The notes beneath the pieces are model-generated. The model was not told the origin of the DNA, did no database searches, and saw nothing but the letters and a program-made list of their open reading frames with translations. Made by a program: the position numbers and the translations under genes. This document shows, piece after piece, positions 26,171-34,783 of a DNA stretch of 56,851 nucleotides. Where the stretch lies: assembly GCA_903934325.1 (NCBI GenBank), contig CAIZNH010000014.1, positions 1 to 56,851 on the forward strand. Reading direction: 5' to 3'. The stretch's first letter is position 1; each line of letters opens with the position of its first letter. The DNA is from an uncultured Alphaproteobacteria bacterium (GTDB lineage Bacteria > Pseudomonadota > Alphaproteobacteria > Sphingomonadales > Sphingomonadaceae).

Positions 26171-26386
26171 CGCCCCTCCGGGCGCGCGGTCCTCGCTAGA
26201 TGCGCAGCAGAGCTGCGCCTGCTGCGGGCGGCCAGTCGGCCTTGCGGGCCTGCGGCCCGAGCCAGCTCTTTTCATCGATGACGCGCTGGTATTGGTCGCG
26301 CCGCGACCGCGAGCGCACGGCGCGAGCCGCAGGTGCCCGAAGCGTAGCAAAGGAACAGCGCCAAGGATGGGGCGCGGAGGCGCCCC
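26171..26386. repeat. Hairpin-chain element B
   Basis: Hairpins occur at 26171-26184 (loop CTCC), 26202-26218 (loop AGA), 26245-26259 (loop TGC), 26294-26308, and 26369-26386 (loop GGAG). The linker TCCTCGCT before the second hairpin and the linker at 26221-26248 match element A (16009-16221) almost exactly, while the stems differ in sequence yet still pair. The stretch from about 26300 to 26368 is GC-rich with no ORF I would support. It separates the VOC gene from the LuxR gene. Confidence 0.75.
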
Positions 26387-26393
26387 CAATCAA

Positions 26394-27203
26394 TCAGTCG
26401 CTTGCGCCCAAGTAACCCAATTGCCCGGCCTTGAAGATCGTCTGGGCGCGGTTGACGCTGTCCAGCTTCTCGCCCGCGCGGTGGATGTGGTAGCGGATCG
26501 TGGCGTGCGACCGGTTGAGGATCATGCTGATCTCCTTGTCGGTCTTGCCGATCGCGGCCCAGCGCAGGCATTCGACTTCGCGCTTGGAGAGCACGCAGTC
26601 CGAAGGGATGCGCCGCTTGGTGCGGTTGGCCTGGACATAGCCTGCCACAAAGCGCCGAGCGAGCAGCGCCAGCAGCGTGCCGGATTCGGCGAATTCCTGC
26701 GACAGGTCTTCCTTCTGCCGATCGACGCTGGTGAAGCTGTTGGCTGAAATCTGTCCGAACGGCAGGTGCACCGGCACCACAATCGCGGCCTTGCAAAGGG
26801 CGCGGCGTTCAAAATCGGCGAGATCGATTTCATCCAGATAGTGGTTGCGCCAGCGGGTGTTGAACCCGTGGCGGTTGACCCAGAAGGGCTCGCTTTCATA
26901 GCGACAGGCGCGCGGCAGCGGCGAATGCAGCGCAAGGCGGTGATCTTCCCACCAGCGCACGCCATCATCCAGCCAGCGGAAAATATCGGCATTGAGGATC
27001 GTGCCATCGACATCGACCATGGGTTCCTTGGAAGAAATGTCGTCGCACACTCCGATCTGCATCCCGCGCTCCTTGGCTACGCGGGCGAGGTTGACTGCGG
27101 CATCGTGAATGTCTTCCAGGCAGGTGATGGTGACCGATTCGAGCAATTGGTCCAGCGATTCGCGACCTTGCGGCGTGCGCAACTCGACAACATTGGTAGC
27201 CAT
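26394..27203 (-). CDS. LuxR family transcriptional regulator (LuxR-solo-like)
   Basis: The 269-residue protein has a GerE/LuxR helix-turn-helix at residues 205-265 (LSKREVECLRWAAIGKTDKE, then a recognition helix with TIRYHIHRAGEKL). The N-terminal 200 residues look like a divergent ligand-binding domain, with WWEDHRLALHSPL and the VPVHLPFGQISANSF strand pair typical of autoinducer domains. The canonical AHL-binding residues are not clearly kept. No luxI-type gene is near. It is divergent from the acyl-CoA ligase and lies inside the island, so it probably regulates it. Confidence 0.83.
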   Translation of the reverse strand: MATNVVELRTPQGRESLDQLLESVTITCLEDIHDAAVNLARVAKERGMQIGVCDDISSKEPMVDVDGTILNADIFRWLDDGVRWWEDHRLALHSPLPRACRYESEPFWVNRHGFNTRWRNHYLDEIDLADFERRALCKAAIVVPVHLPFGQISANSFTSVDRQKEDLSQEFAESGTLLALLARRFVAGYVQANRTKRRIPSDCVLSKREVECLRWAAIGKTDKEISMILNRSHATIRYHIHRAGEKLDSVNRAQTIFKAGQLGYLGASD

Positions 27204-27336
27204 TATCCGGCTTGCTCCTCTCTTTGTTCTCCGAGTCGTGAGACTAGCGCAATTTTTGGCGATGTCCTCATTATTTACGTAGGGGAAAGAGATGGGCGCG
27301 GGGGCTAGCGAAAATGGCAAAGGGAGTGATGCGCAA

Positions 27337-28956
27337 ATGACCTTCGCGGGTGCGAATTTCGGGATTGTTCTGAAGGCTCTGGCGGCGGCCATTCCGCCGG
27401 ATCGCCCGGCGCTGGTGCATGGGGAGCGGGTGGTGGGCTGGGGCGAGCTCGACGCGCTGACCGACCGGATCGCGGCGGGCCTTGCCGCGCGTGGCCTCAA
27501 GTCCGGCGACATTGCCGGACAGATGCTGCGCAACACGCCCGATTACCTCCTGGCCTATTTCGGCTGCATCAAGGCGGGCGTGGTGCCGGTCAATGTGAAC
27601 TACCACTACAAGTCGCGCGAGCTGGCCGACATCTTTGTCCGCTTCGGGCTGAAGGCGCTGTTCTCCGAAAGCGATTTTGCCGCGACGGCGCGGGAAGCCA
27701 TGCCCCAAGGCACGCTGACAGTGGATGTGGGCGCGGCCGAGTGGGGCGAGCTGTGCGAGACACCCCTTCCGCCAAGCTTTGCCCTGCATGATGACGCACA
27801 AGCCCTGTTCCTCACCGCCACCGGAGGCACCACGGGGATGCCCAAGGCGGTGATGTGGCCGATGGATCAGGCCTGGGGCGCCTTCAGCATCGGGGTGTGG
27901 CAGCGCGGCCCCGGTACGCCGCCGCTCGTGACCGGCTCGCTGGAGGAGCAGGTGGCCGCTGCGCTCCACAATGGCCCGGACAATCCGGCCAGCAATTCGC
28001 CACTGCTGCTGCTGTCCCCGCTGATGCACGGGGCGGGGCAGTTCACCGGGGTGATCCAGATCCTGAAGGGCGGCACGCTGGCACTGCTGCCCGCGCCCAA
28101 GTTCGACGCCGATACCGCGCTCAACGAGATCAAGCGCATCGGCGCACGCGGGGTTTTCATCGTTGGCGATGCCTTCGGCCTGCCGCTGGCCGACCGGCTG
28201 GATGCAAGAGGCGATGGGGCTGAGGTGCTGGCGAGCCTGCGCAGCATTACCTCGTCAGGCGCGGTGTTCTCGCCCGTATTGAAGCAGCGTCTGATCGCGC
28301 ATCACCCCTCGCTGATGATCGTCGATGCGCTTGGCTCCTCGGAAAGTTCGGGTACCGGCATTGTCATCACCACCGCGGCGGGCAGCAGCGGCGGAGGCAA
28401 GTTCCAGCCGCTCCCCGGCCCGGGCCGCGAGACCCGGTTGTTCGACGAAAACTTCTGCGAAATCCCGCCCGGAAGCGATGGTGTGGGCATTGTGGCGCGC
28501 ACCGGCCCGCTGCCGCTGGGCTATCTCGGCGAGGACGAAAAGAACGCGCAGACCTTCCCCGAGATTGGCGGCAAGCGCTGGCTGATGACCGGCGACCGCG
28601 CGCGCTGGGCGGCGGACGGGACGCTCGAATTCATCGGCCGTGACAATATGTGCATCAACACCGGCGGCGAGAAGGTCTTCCCCGAAGAGGTCGAGGCGGT
28701 GCTGCTCGAACATCCGGGCGTCAAGGACGTGCGGGTGGTCAGCCTTCCTGATCCGCGCTTCGGGCGCAAGGTGGTGGCGGTGGTGCAGGGCGATGGGGCG
28801 CTCGACGAGGCGGCGCTTGATGCTTGCGCGCGCGAGGGACTGGCGGGCTACAAGATCCCGCGGCTCTATGTCTTCACGCAAGGCTCGCTGCGGCTCAACA
28901 ACGGCAAGCCCGATTACAAGACCGCGCAGGCCCTCGCCGAGGCGGCGGAAAGCTAG
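27337..28956 (+). CDS. AMP-forming acyl-CoA synthetase/ligase
   Basis: This 539-residue member of the ANL superfamily activates a carboxylic acid as acyl-AMP and then as a CoA thioester. Motifs are A3 LTATGGTTGMPK, A5 LGSSESSG, A7 MTGDRARWAADG, A8 GRDNMCINTGGEKVFPEEVE and the A10 lysine in NNGKPDYK. It should prime the substrate of this island for beta-oxidation-like degradation (inference). The ATG at 27337 with GGGAG 10 nt upstream was chosen; an in-frame ATG at 27292 would add 15 low-complexity residues. It converges with a VOC gene, leaving a single base between their stops. Confidence 0.9.
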   Translation: MTFAGANFGIVLKALAAAIPPDRPALVHGERVVGWGELDALTDRIAAGLAARGLKSGDIAGQMLRNTPDYLLAYFGCIKAGVVPVNVNYHYKSRELADIFVRFGLKALFSESDFAATAREAMPQGTLTVDVGAAEWGELCETPLPPSFALHDDAQALFLTATGGTTGMPKAVMWPMDQAWGAFSIGVWQRGPGTPPLVTGSLEEQVAAALHNGPDNPASNSPLLLLSPLMHGAGQFTGVIQILKGGTLALLPAPKFDADTALNEIKRIGARGVFIVGDAFGLPLADRLDARGDGAEVLASLRSITSSGAVFSPVLKQRLIAHHPSLMIVDALGSSESSGTGIVITTAAGSSGGGKFQPLPGPGRETRLFDENFCEIPPGSDGVGIVARTGPLPLGYLGEDEKNAQTFPEIGGKRWLMTGDRARWAADGTLEFIGRDNMCINTGGEKVFPEEVEAVLLEHPGVKDVRVVSLPDPRFGRKVVAVVQGDGALDEAALDACAREGLAGYKIPRLYVFTQGSLRLNNGKPDYKTAQALAEAAES

Positions 28957-28957
28957 G

Positions 28958-29377
28958 CTACTTCGCGAAGAGCTTGCCGATATCGGCGAAGGCCTTGAAC
29001 TCGAGAGCATTGCCGGCCGGATCGCGCAGGAACATGGTCGCCTGTTCACCCGGCTGGCCCTTGAAGCGGATGGTCGGCTCGATCACGAAGGGCGTGCCCG
29101 CCGCGCGCAGGCGGTTGGCCAGCGCCTCCCATTCGGGCATGCACAGCACGAGGCCGAAATGCGGCACCGGCACACCGTGGCCATCGACATGGTTGCTAGC
29201 GCGGTCGCCGGCCTGCCCCGGCGCGAGGTGGGCGACGATCTGGTGGCCGTGGAAATTGAAATCGATCCACTCGTCGCTCGAACGCCCCTCCGCACAGCCC
29301 ATCGCCTCGCCATAGAACCGCCGAGCTGCGGCGAGATCATCGACTGGGAAGGCGAGGTGGAATGGGGGCAGGGACAT
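28958..29377 (-). CDS. VOC family protein (glyoxalase-like)
   Basis: The 139-residue VOC protein has [17 protein letters not shown] at the start, [15 protein letters not shown] in the middle and a final [14 protein letters not shown]. His and Glu ligands sit at the expected places. It belongs to a different VOC subgroup from the two longer copies at 21993 and 25629, closer to bacterial extradiol/glyoxalase-like proteins. AAGGAG precedes the ATG. It is divergent from the GST gene and ends one base from the acyl-CoA ligase. Confidence 0.85.
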   Translation of the reverse strand: MSLPPFHLAFPVDDLAAARRFYGEAMGCAEGRSSDEWIDFNFHGHQIVAHLAPGQAGDRASNHVDGHGVPVPHFGLVLCMPEWEALANRLRAAGTPFVIEPTIRFKGQPGEQATMFLRDPAGNALEFKAFADIGKLFAK

Positions 29378-29484
29378 GGGCGGCTCCTTGACGGGCTGGG
29401 GGCGGCTTCGTTCAGCCTCGACAGCACCAGTATGAATATCTAGGGCGAGCGGCAAGCAGTCTTGCAGGTGGAGCAGGCGACCCA

Positions 29485-30147
29485 ATGAAACTCATCATCG
29501 GCAACAAGAACTATTCGAGCTGGTCCCTGCGCGGTTGGCTCGCGGTCAAGCAGTCGGGCCTCCATTTCGAGGAGCTCACCGTGCCGATCATGGGCGAGGA
29601 ATGGGACCGGCTGAAGCAGGACATGGGCGAGGTGCAGCCCTCCAGCGGCAAGGTGCCGATCCTGTGGGATGGCGACGCCGTGGTGTGGGATAGCCTCGCG
29701 ATCATGGAATACCTTGCCGACAAGGTCGGGCGCGAGCGGTTCTGGCCCAAGGATGACGCTGCGCGCGCGATGGCCCGCGCCATGGTGGCGGAGATGCATT
29801 CCTCCTACCAGTCCCTGCGCAAGGAACTGCCGATGAACATCCGCCGCCGCGTGCCGTTGGACGGTGTAAGCGAGCAGACCCGCCACGATATCGTGCGCAT
29901 TCTCGGGCTGTGGGCCGAAGCGCGGGCGCGCCATGGCAGCGCGGGCCCCTATCTGTTCGGCACCTTCGGCGCGGCGGACATCTTCTACGCGCCGATTGTC
30001 ACCCGCTTCGTCACCTACGGGGTCGGCGTGCCGGGCTTCGCGCAAGTCTATATGCAGGCGATCCTCGAGCACGAATGGATGCGCGAATGGGCAGGCGCGG
30101 CCGAGGAAGAGCAGTGGGTTATCGAACAATACGAGGTGCCCGCGTGA
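29485..30147 (+). CDS. Glutathione S-transferase family protein
   Basis: The 220-residue cytosolic protein has an N-terminal thioredoxin-like domain ([19 protein letters not shown], with candidate catalytic serines; [22 protein letters not shown] for glutathione contacts) and a helical C-terminal domain. GSTs conjugate or reduce electrophiles with glutathione. Placement next to the island suggests, but does not prove, a detoxifying role there. Its TGA overlaps the GTG start of the nuclease gene (30144-30147). Confidence 0.88.
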   Translation: MKLIIGNKNYSSWSLRGWLAVKQSGLHFEELTVPIMGEEWDRLKQDMGEVQPSSGKVPILWDGDAVVWDSLAIMEYLADKVGRERFWPKDDAARAMARAMVAEMHSSYQSLRKELPMNIRRRVPLDGVSEQTRHDIVRILGLWAEARARHGSAGPYLFGTFGAADIFYAPIVTRFVTYGVGVPGFAQVYMQAILEHEWMREWAGAAEEEQWVIEQYEVPA

Positions 30148-31034
30148 TACGTGCGCTTCTTGCCGCGTTTGCCGCTCTGCTGGCGCTGCTGCCAGCGCCG
30201 GTGCTGGCGTGGGGCGACTACGCCCACCGCCAGACCGCGCGGGTGGCCGAGGCCAATGTCTCGCCGCAGGTGCGCGCCAGGGTGCGCGCACTGCTCGCCC
30301 GCGAGAAGGATCTCGGCACCCCCCGATGCCCTTTGGCGACGCTGGAGGACGCTTCGGTCTGGGCCGATTGCGTGCGCTCGGAAGGCTGGCGCTGGGGCTA
30401 TACTGCCGCGTGGCATTATCGCACCGCGCCGATCTGCGAGGCCTTCAATGCGCGCGCTAACTGCCCGGGCGGCAATTGCGTCACCGCGCAGATCGCCCGC
30501 GCACATCGTATCCTTGCTGACGAACGCTTGCCTGCGCCTGTGCGACTGGAAGCGCTGGCCTTCATGGTCCACTTTGCGGGCGACGTGCACATGCCGCTCC
30601 ATTCGGGCGACAACGAGGATCGCGGCGGCAATGATCGTGAGGCCGATTACGGGATCAAGCCCGGCCTCAACCTCCATTCGATCTGGGACGGGCCGCTGGC
30701 CGAGCGCGCGATCAGCGATCCTGTGGATCCGGTGGTGCGCCGCTATTCCGCGGCCGAGCGCGCGGACCTTTCCGGCGGCAAGCCCGACGACTGGGGTCGC
30801 GAAAGCTGGGAGATTGCGAGGAGCTTCGTCTACCCCACCGCCTTCGACAGCGACAATGTTTGCGCTGCGCCGCTGCCGGAAAAGACCGCGCTGTCGCAGG
30901 ACGACATTGCCCGCGGTGTGCCGATTGCGCGGCGGCGGGTGGTGCAGGCGGGGCTTCGGATCGCCGATCTGCTGGACAGTGCCTTCGCCCCCGGCCCGCT
31001 GGTGCCGGACGAACCCCGCCGCCGCAGAGAGTAG
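30144..31034 (+). CDS. S1/P1-type zinc nuclease
   Basis: The 296-residue precursor has a signal peptide ending PAPVLA, so the mature enzyme starts with Trp (WGDYAHRQTA). In S1/P1 nucleases the N-terminal Trp itself binds zinc, which supports the predicted cleavage site. Other ligands are Asp in EDASVWAD, His in WHYR, the cluster HFAGDVHMPLH, and His/Asp in LHSIWD. The enzyme should degrade single-stranded nucleic acids in the periplasm. The GTG start is coupled to the GST gene. Confidence 0.9.
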   Translation: MIRALLAAFAALLALLPAPVLAWGDYAHRQTARVAEANVSPQVRARVRALLAREKDLGTPRCPLATLEDASVWADCVRSEGWRWGYTAAWHYRTAPICEAFNARANCPGGNCVTAQIARAHRILADERLPAPVRLEALAFMVHFAGDVHMPLHSGDNEDRGGNDREADYGIKPGLNLHSIWDGPLAERAISDPVDPVVRRYSAAERADLSGGKPDDWGRESWEIARSFVYPTAFDSDNVCAAPLPEKTALSQDDIARGVPIARRRVVQAGLRIADLLDSAFAPGPLVPDEPRRRRE

Positions 31035-31079
31035 GGTGGCTTGCGCTTGCCCATGGGGCTGCTAACCCTTGCTGCGCCC

Positions 31080-32225
31080 ATGGATGATGTTCTTGATCTT
31101 GCCCGCCGCCTGATTGCCGCCCCCAGCGTTACGCCCGCTTGCGGGCCGGTGTTCGACGCGCTCGAAGCGATGCTGGTGCCATTGGGCTTTGCGGTGCACC
31201 GCTTCACGCGCGGCGATGGCCCGGAAGGCTCGGACGAGGCGCCGGTCGAAAACCTCTTTGCCATTCGCGCAGGCCCGCCGGGTTCACGCCACTTTGCCTT
31301 TGCCGGACACCTTGATGTCGTGCCGCCGGGCGAGGGCTGGGCGTCCGATCCCTTTGAACCGCAGGTGCGCGGGGAGCTGCTGCACGGGCGCGGCGCGGTC
31401 GACATGAAGGGCGCGATCGCGGCGATGGTTGCAGCTGTCGCTGACGTTCCGGCCGAGGCGGGCACGATCAGCTTCATCATCACCGGCGACGAGGAAGGCC
31501 CCGCGCTCCACGGCACCCGCGCGCTGATCGATTTCATGGCGGCGAACGGCCACCAGCCCGACCTGTGCCTGGTGGGCGAGCCGACGTCGGTGAACAGGCT
31601 AGGCGACATGGTGAAGATCGGGCGGCGCGGGTCGGTCAATATCTTCATCGACGCCGATGGCACGCAGGGCCACGTCGCCTATCCGCATCTTGCGGATAAT
31701 CCGCTGCCAAGGTTGGTGGCGATCCTGGCGGAACTCGACGCGCTCCAGCTCGATACCGGCACCGCGTGGTTCCAGCCATCGAACCTCGAAATCACCGACA
31801 TCAATGTCGGCAACCGCGCCCACAACGTGATCCCCGCCGCCGGCAGCGCGCGCATCTCGATCCGCTTCAACGATCTGCACACGGGTCACAGCCTGTCCGA
31901 GCGGGTCATGGCGATTGCCGAAAAGCACGGCGGGAAAGCGCGGCCGGTGATTTCGGGCGAGCCTTTCATCACCGAGCCGGGCGCCTTTTCGGCGCTGGTG
32001 GCAACAGCGGTCGAGACCGAGACCGGGATTGCGCCCGAACTCTCGACCACCGGCGGCACGTCGGACGCGCGCTTCCTGCGCGCCGTGTGTCCGGTGATCG
32101 AATTCGGGCTGTGCAACGCGACGATGCACAAGCGTGACGAGGCGGTGGCGATCCCCGATCTGGCGGTGCTCGCCCGGATCTATACGCGGATTGCTGCTGC
32201 GGCGCTGGCACTGACGGACGAATAG
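31080..32225 (+). CDS. dapE: Succinyl-diaminopimelate desuccinylase
   Basis: The 381-residue M20 metallohydrolase releases succinate from N-succinyl-LL-diaminopimelate in lysine and cell-wall precursor synthesis. Zinc-site motifs are FAGHLDVVPPG, the bridging Asp in GRGAVDMKGA, the catalytic ITGDEEGPA and a final CNATMHKRDE. The dimerisation domain (GRRGSVNIFI to about residue 290) is intact. The ATG at 31080 matches the family start. Upstream TTG/ATG codons at 31041 and 31053 are in frame but unlikely. Confidence 0.95.
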   Translation: MDDVLDLARRLIAAPSVTPACGPVFDALEAMLVPLGFAVHRFTRGDGPEGSDEAPVENLFAIRAGPPGSRHFAFAGHLDVVPPGEGWASDPFEPQVRGELLHGRGAVDMKGAIAAMVAAVADVPAEAGTISFIITGDEEGPALHGTRALIDFMAANGHQPDLCLVGEPTSVNRLGDMVKIGRRGSVNIFIDADGTQGHVAYPHLADNPLPRLVAILAELDALQLDTGTAWFQPSNLEITDINVGNRAHNVIPAAGSARISIRFNDLHTGHSLSERVMAIAEKHGGKARPVISGEPFITEPGAFSALVATAVETETGIAPELSTTGGTSDARFLRAVCPVIEFGLCNATMHKRDEAVAIPDLAVLARIYTRIAAAALALTDE

Positions 32226-32258
32226 GGCCGGCTCTCCGGCACAGAGAAAGAACGGGAC

Positions 32259-33587
32259 ATGGATCGCAAGCTTACCCTTTACATCCTCCTTGGCATGGTG
32301 CTGGGCGTGGTGGTCGGCCAGTTGCTCAACCAGCTGGTGCCAGCCGAGGTGATCAAGGAATCGATCGCCCCGTGGTTCAAGCTGCTCTCCGACATCTTCC
32401 TCAATCTCATCAAGATGCTGGTGGCGCCTCTTGTGCTCTCGACTATCGTCGTCGGCATCGCCCATATGGGCGACAGCGCGGCGCTGGGGCGGATCGGTGT
32501 GAGAGCGCTCACATGGTTCATCACGGCCAGCCTCGTCTCGATCGGCCTCGGCCTCGTGATGGTGAACCTGTTCCAGCCCGGCGTCGGCGCGCCGATCCCC
32601 GATGTCGCCGAAGCCGCCGCTGCGGTGGGCGAGGTCAAGGAATTGAAGGCGACCGAGTTCATCCTGTCGATCTTCCCCAAGAACGCGGTCGATGCGCTGG
32701 CGACCAACAACATTCTCCAGATCCTCGTCTTCTCGATCTTCGCAGGCGTGGCCCTGTCAGCCATCGGCAAGCGCGGCGAGGCGCTGGTGAAGGGCGCCGA
32801 TGCGCTGGCGGAAATGATGCTGCAGGTGACCGGCTACGTGATGCGCTATGCGCCGATCGCGGTGTTCGGCGCGCTCGCCAATGTCGTGTCAGCCAGCGGT
32901 CTGGCGATCCTCGGCACCTATCTGGAGCTGCTGATCGAGTTCTACTTCTCGCTGGTGCTCCTGTGGGTGATCCTGCTGTCTGCGGGGGCGGTGTTCCTCG
33001 GCGGGCGCATATGGCTGCTGATCCGCTATATCCGTCAGCCGCTTATGATCGCTTTCTCGACAGCGTCTTCGGAAGCCGCGCTGCCCAAGCTGTTCGAGCA
33101 GCTCGACCGCTTCGGCGTGCCGCGTCGCATCTCGGGCTTTATGCTGCCGCTGGGCTATTCCTTCAACCTCGACGGTTCGATGATGTATATGAGCTTCGCG
33201 ACGATCTTTATCGCGCAGGCTTACGGAATGGATCTCAGCATCGCGACGCAGGTGATGATCCTGCTGACGCTGATGATCTCGTCCAAGGGCATCGCCGCCG
33301 TGCCGCGCGCTTCGCTGGTGGTGATTACCGGCACGCTCGCCATGTTCGGCCTGCCGGTGGAAGGCGTGGCGATCATCCTGGCGATCGACCAGTTCCTCGA
33401 CATGGGCCGCACCGCCACCAACGTGGTCGGCAATGCGGTGGCGACGGCGGTCATCACCAAGTGGGAAGGGATGCTAGAAGCGCCCGAGCCCGATTTTGTC
33501 GAGCACCCCCACGCCCCCGCCCACACCGCCGCCGATGGCCGCGCGGGGCTGGAACTGGATCAGAGCAACTTCGACAAGGAAGGGTGA
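32259..33587 (+). CDS. Dicarboxylate/amino acid:cation symporter (DAACS family)
   Basis: This 442-residue inner-membrane transporter has eight hydrophobic segments and two re-entrant loops. Family motifs are FSTASSEAALPKL (serine-rich hairpin loop), LPLGYSFNLDGSMMYMS (NxxGxxxY-like substrate site) and DQFLDMGRTATNVVGNAVA (substrate-binding Asp/Asn). Relatives import glutamate, aspartate or C4-dicarboxylates with sodium or protons; the exact solute is not resolved. It follows dapE by 33 bp. Confidence 0.93.
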   Translation: MDRKLTLYILLGMVLGVVVGQLLNQLVPAEVIKESIAPWFKLLSDIFLNLIKMLVAPLVLSTIVVGIAHMGDSAALGRIGVRALTWFITASLVSIGLGLVMVNLFQPGVGAPIPDVAEAAAAVGEVKELKATEFILSIFPKNAVDALATNNILQILVFSIFAGVALSAIGKRGEALVKGADALAEMMLQVTGYVMRYAPIAVFGALANVVSASGLAILGTYLELLIEFYFSLVLLWVILLSAGAVFLGGRIWLLIRYIRQPLMIAFSTASSEAALPKLFEQLDRFGVPRRISGFMLPLGYSFNLDGSMMYMSFATIFIAQAYGMDLSIATQVMILLTLMISSKGIAAVPRASLVVITGTLAMFGLPVEGVAIILAIDQFLDMGRTATNVVGNAVATAVITKWEGMLEAPEPDFVEHPHAPAHTAADGRAGLELDQSNFDKEG

Positions 33588-33600
33588 AGGGTTTTCGCCC

Positions 33601-34041
33601 TTACTCCTTCGCTCCGCGATCATACTCCACCGGCACGAAGGCGCCGAGGCTGCAGCCTGCGCCCTGCCGGGGCATCCCGCCGATATTCTGCAGCGTGTAG
33701 ATGATCTGGGGCGAGCACAGCTGGTCGATCGAGGTGTTGTAGGTGATCGCGCGGTCCATCCCGAGGCCGGGGCAATTGGACTTCAGGATGTTGCGATAGA
33801 CCTTGCCGCCCTGCATCTCGAAATCGATCACGCGGTCGGAACGCACCACGGTGTTGCGTATCTGCGAGCGGTTGATGCAGCTCTGGGCCTCACCCGTCAC
33901 CTTGACGGCCGGGGCGCCGGCGGTGGGATTGGCGTCGGTCGGGCGTTCCCGATCACCCATGCAAGCGCCAAGCGTCATGGGGGCCAGCAGCACAAGTGCC
34001 AGCGCGGGAAGCGGGGTGCGGATAGCAGGTCGGATGGTCAT
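33601..34041 (-). CDS. DUF6491-like lipoprotein
   Basis: The 146-residue precursor ends its signal in MTLGAC, a lipobox. The mature domain has CINRSQIRNTVVRSDRVIDF, VYRNILKSNCPGLGMDRA and SIDQLCSPQIIYTL, a set of spaced cysteines that fits the DUF6491 family. Its function is unknown. It lies downstream of nth on the same strand and 13 bp from the convergent symporter gene. Confidence 0.75.
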   Translation of the reverse strand: MTIRPAIRTPLPALALVLLAPMTLGACMGDRERPTDANPTAGAPAVKVTGEAQSCINRSQIRNTVVRSDRVIDFEMQGGKVYRNILKSNCPGLGMDRAITYNTSIDQLCSPQIIYTLQNIGGMPRQGAGCSLGAFVPVEYDRGAKE

Positions 34042-34098
34042 GGCGTGGTTCCTCCACTGGCGATCATAGCATTTTCGCCTGCGTGCTTGAACCACGGC

Positions 34099-34773
34099 TT
34101 AATCTGCGGCGGCGGGCGCTTCGGCGCGTCCCTTGGGGGCTTCGAGCACTTTCTTGCGGAAGCTGCACAGGTCAGAAACCTTGCAGCGCCAGCACTCCGG
34201 CGTCCGCGCCTTGCAGACATAGCGCCCGTGCAGGATCAGCCAGTGGTGGGCGTGGAGGCGAAAGGGCTGGGGTACGCGCTTTTCCAGCTTGGCTTCGACA
34301 TGGTCCGGGGTCTTGCCCTTGGCCATGCCGGTGCGGTTGCCGACCCGGAAGATGTGCGTATCGACCGCAAAGGTCTCCTGCCCGAACCAGCAATTGAGCA
34401 CGACATTGGCGGTCTTGCGACCGACACCGGGCAGGCGGACCAGATCCTCGCGGGTATCGGGCACCTCGCCGCCATATTCGTCCACCAGCAGCTGCGACAG
34501 CGCGATGACATTCTTGGCCTTGGAATTGAACAGCCCGATGGTCTTGATGTGCTCGCGCAGGCCCTCTTCCCCGAGATCGAGCATTTCCTGCGGGGTCTTC
34601 ACCTTGGCGAACAGCGCGCGGGTCGCCTTATTCACGCCGACATCGGTCGCCTGCGCCGACAGCGCCACAGCGACGACCAGCTGATAGGCATTGCCATATT
34701 CCAGCTCGGTCTGCGGCGCAGGATCATCCTCCGCAAGCCGGCGGAAGAATTCGAAGATCTGGTCTCTGGTCAT
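34099..34773 (-). CDS. nth: Endonuclease III
   Basis: The 224-residue DNA glycosylase/AP lyase removes oxidised pyrimidines. The helix-hairpin-helix LPGVGRKTANVVL contains the catalytic Lys, and the catalytic Asp is in AVDTHIFRV. The iron-sulfur cluster motif is Cys-x6-Cys-x2-Cys-x5-Cys (CKARTPECWRCKVSDLC). The start MTRDQIFEFF and the length are typical. It sits 10 bp after the M48 peptidase gene in a minus-strand group led by dapB. Confidence 0.97.
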   Translation of the reverse strand: MTRDQIFEFFRRLAEDDPAPQTELEYGNAYQLVVAVALSAQATDVGVNKATRALFAKVKTPQEMLDLGEEGLREHIKTIGLFNSKAKNVIALSQLLVDEYGGEVPDTREDLVRLPGVGRKTANVVLNCWFGQETFAVDTHIFRVGNRTGMAKGKTPDHVEAKLEKRVPQPFRLHAHHWLILHGRYVCKARTPECWRCKVSDLCSFRKKVLEAPKGRAEAPAAAD

Positions 34774-34783
34774 GTCTCTCGGG

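Noticed and set aside
26200..26747. Plus-strand ORFs over hairpin element B and the LuxR gene
   Set aside because: They run antisense to the LuxR gene and through the repeat; composition and lack of motifs mark them as shadows.
33588..33610. AAGGG/CCCTT hairpin after the symporter gene as a terminator
   Set aside because: The stem is only 5 bp and has no T-tract.
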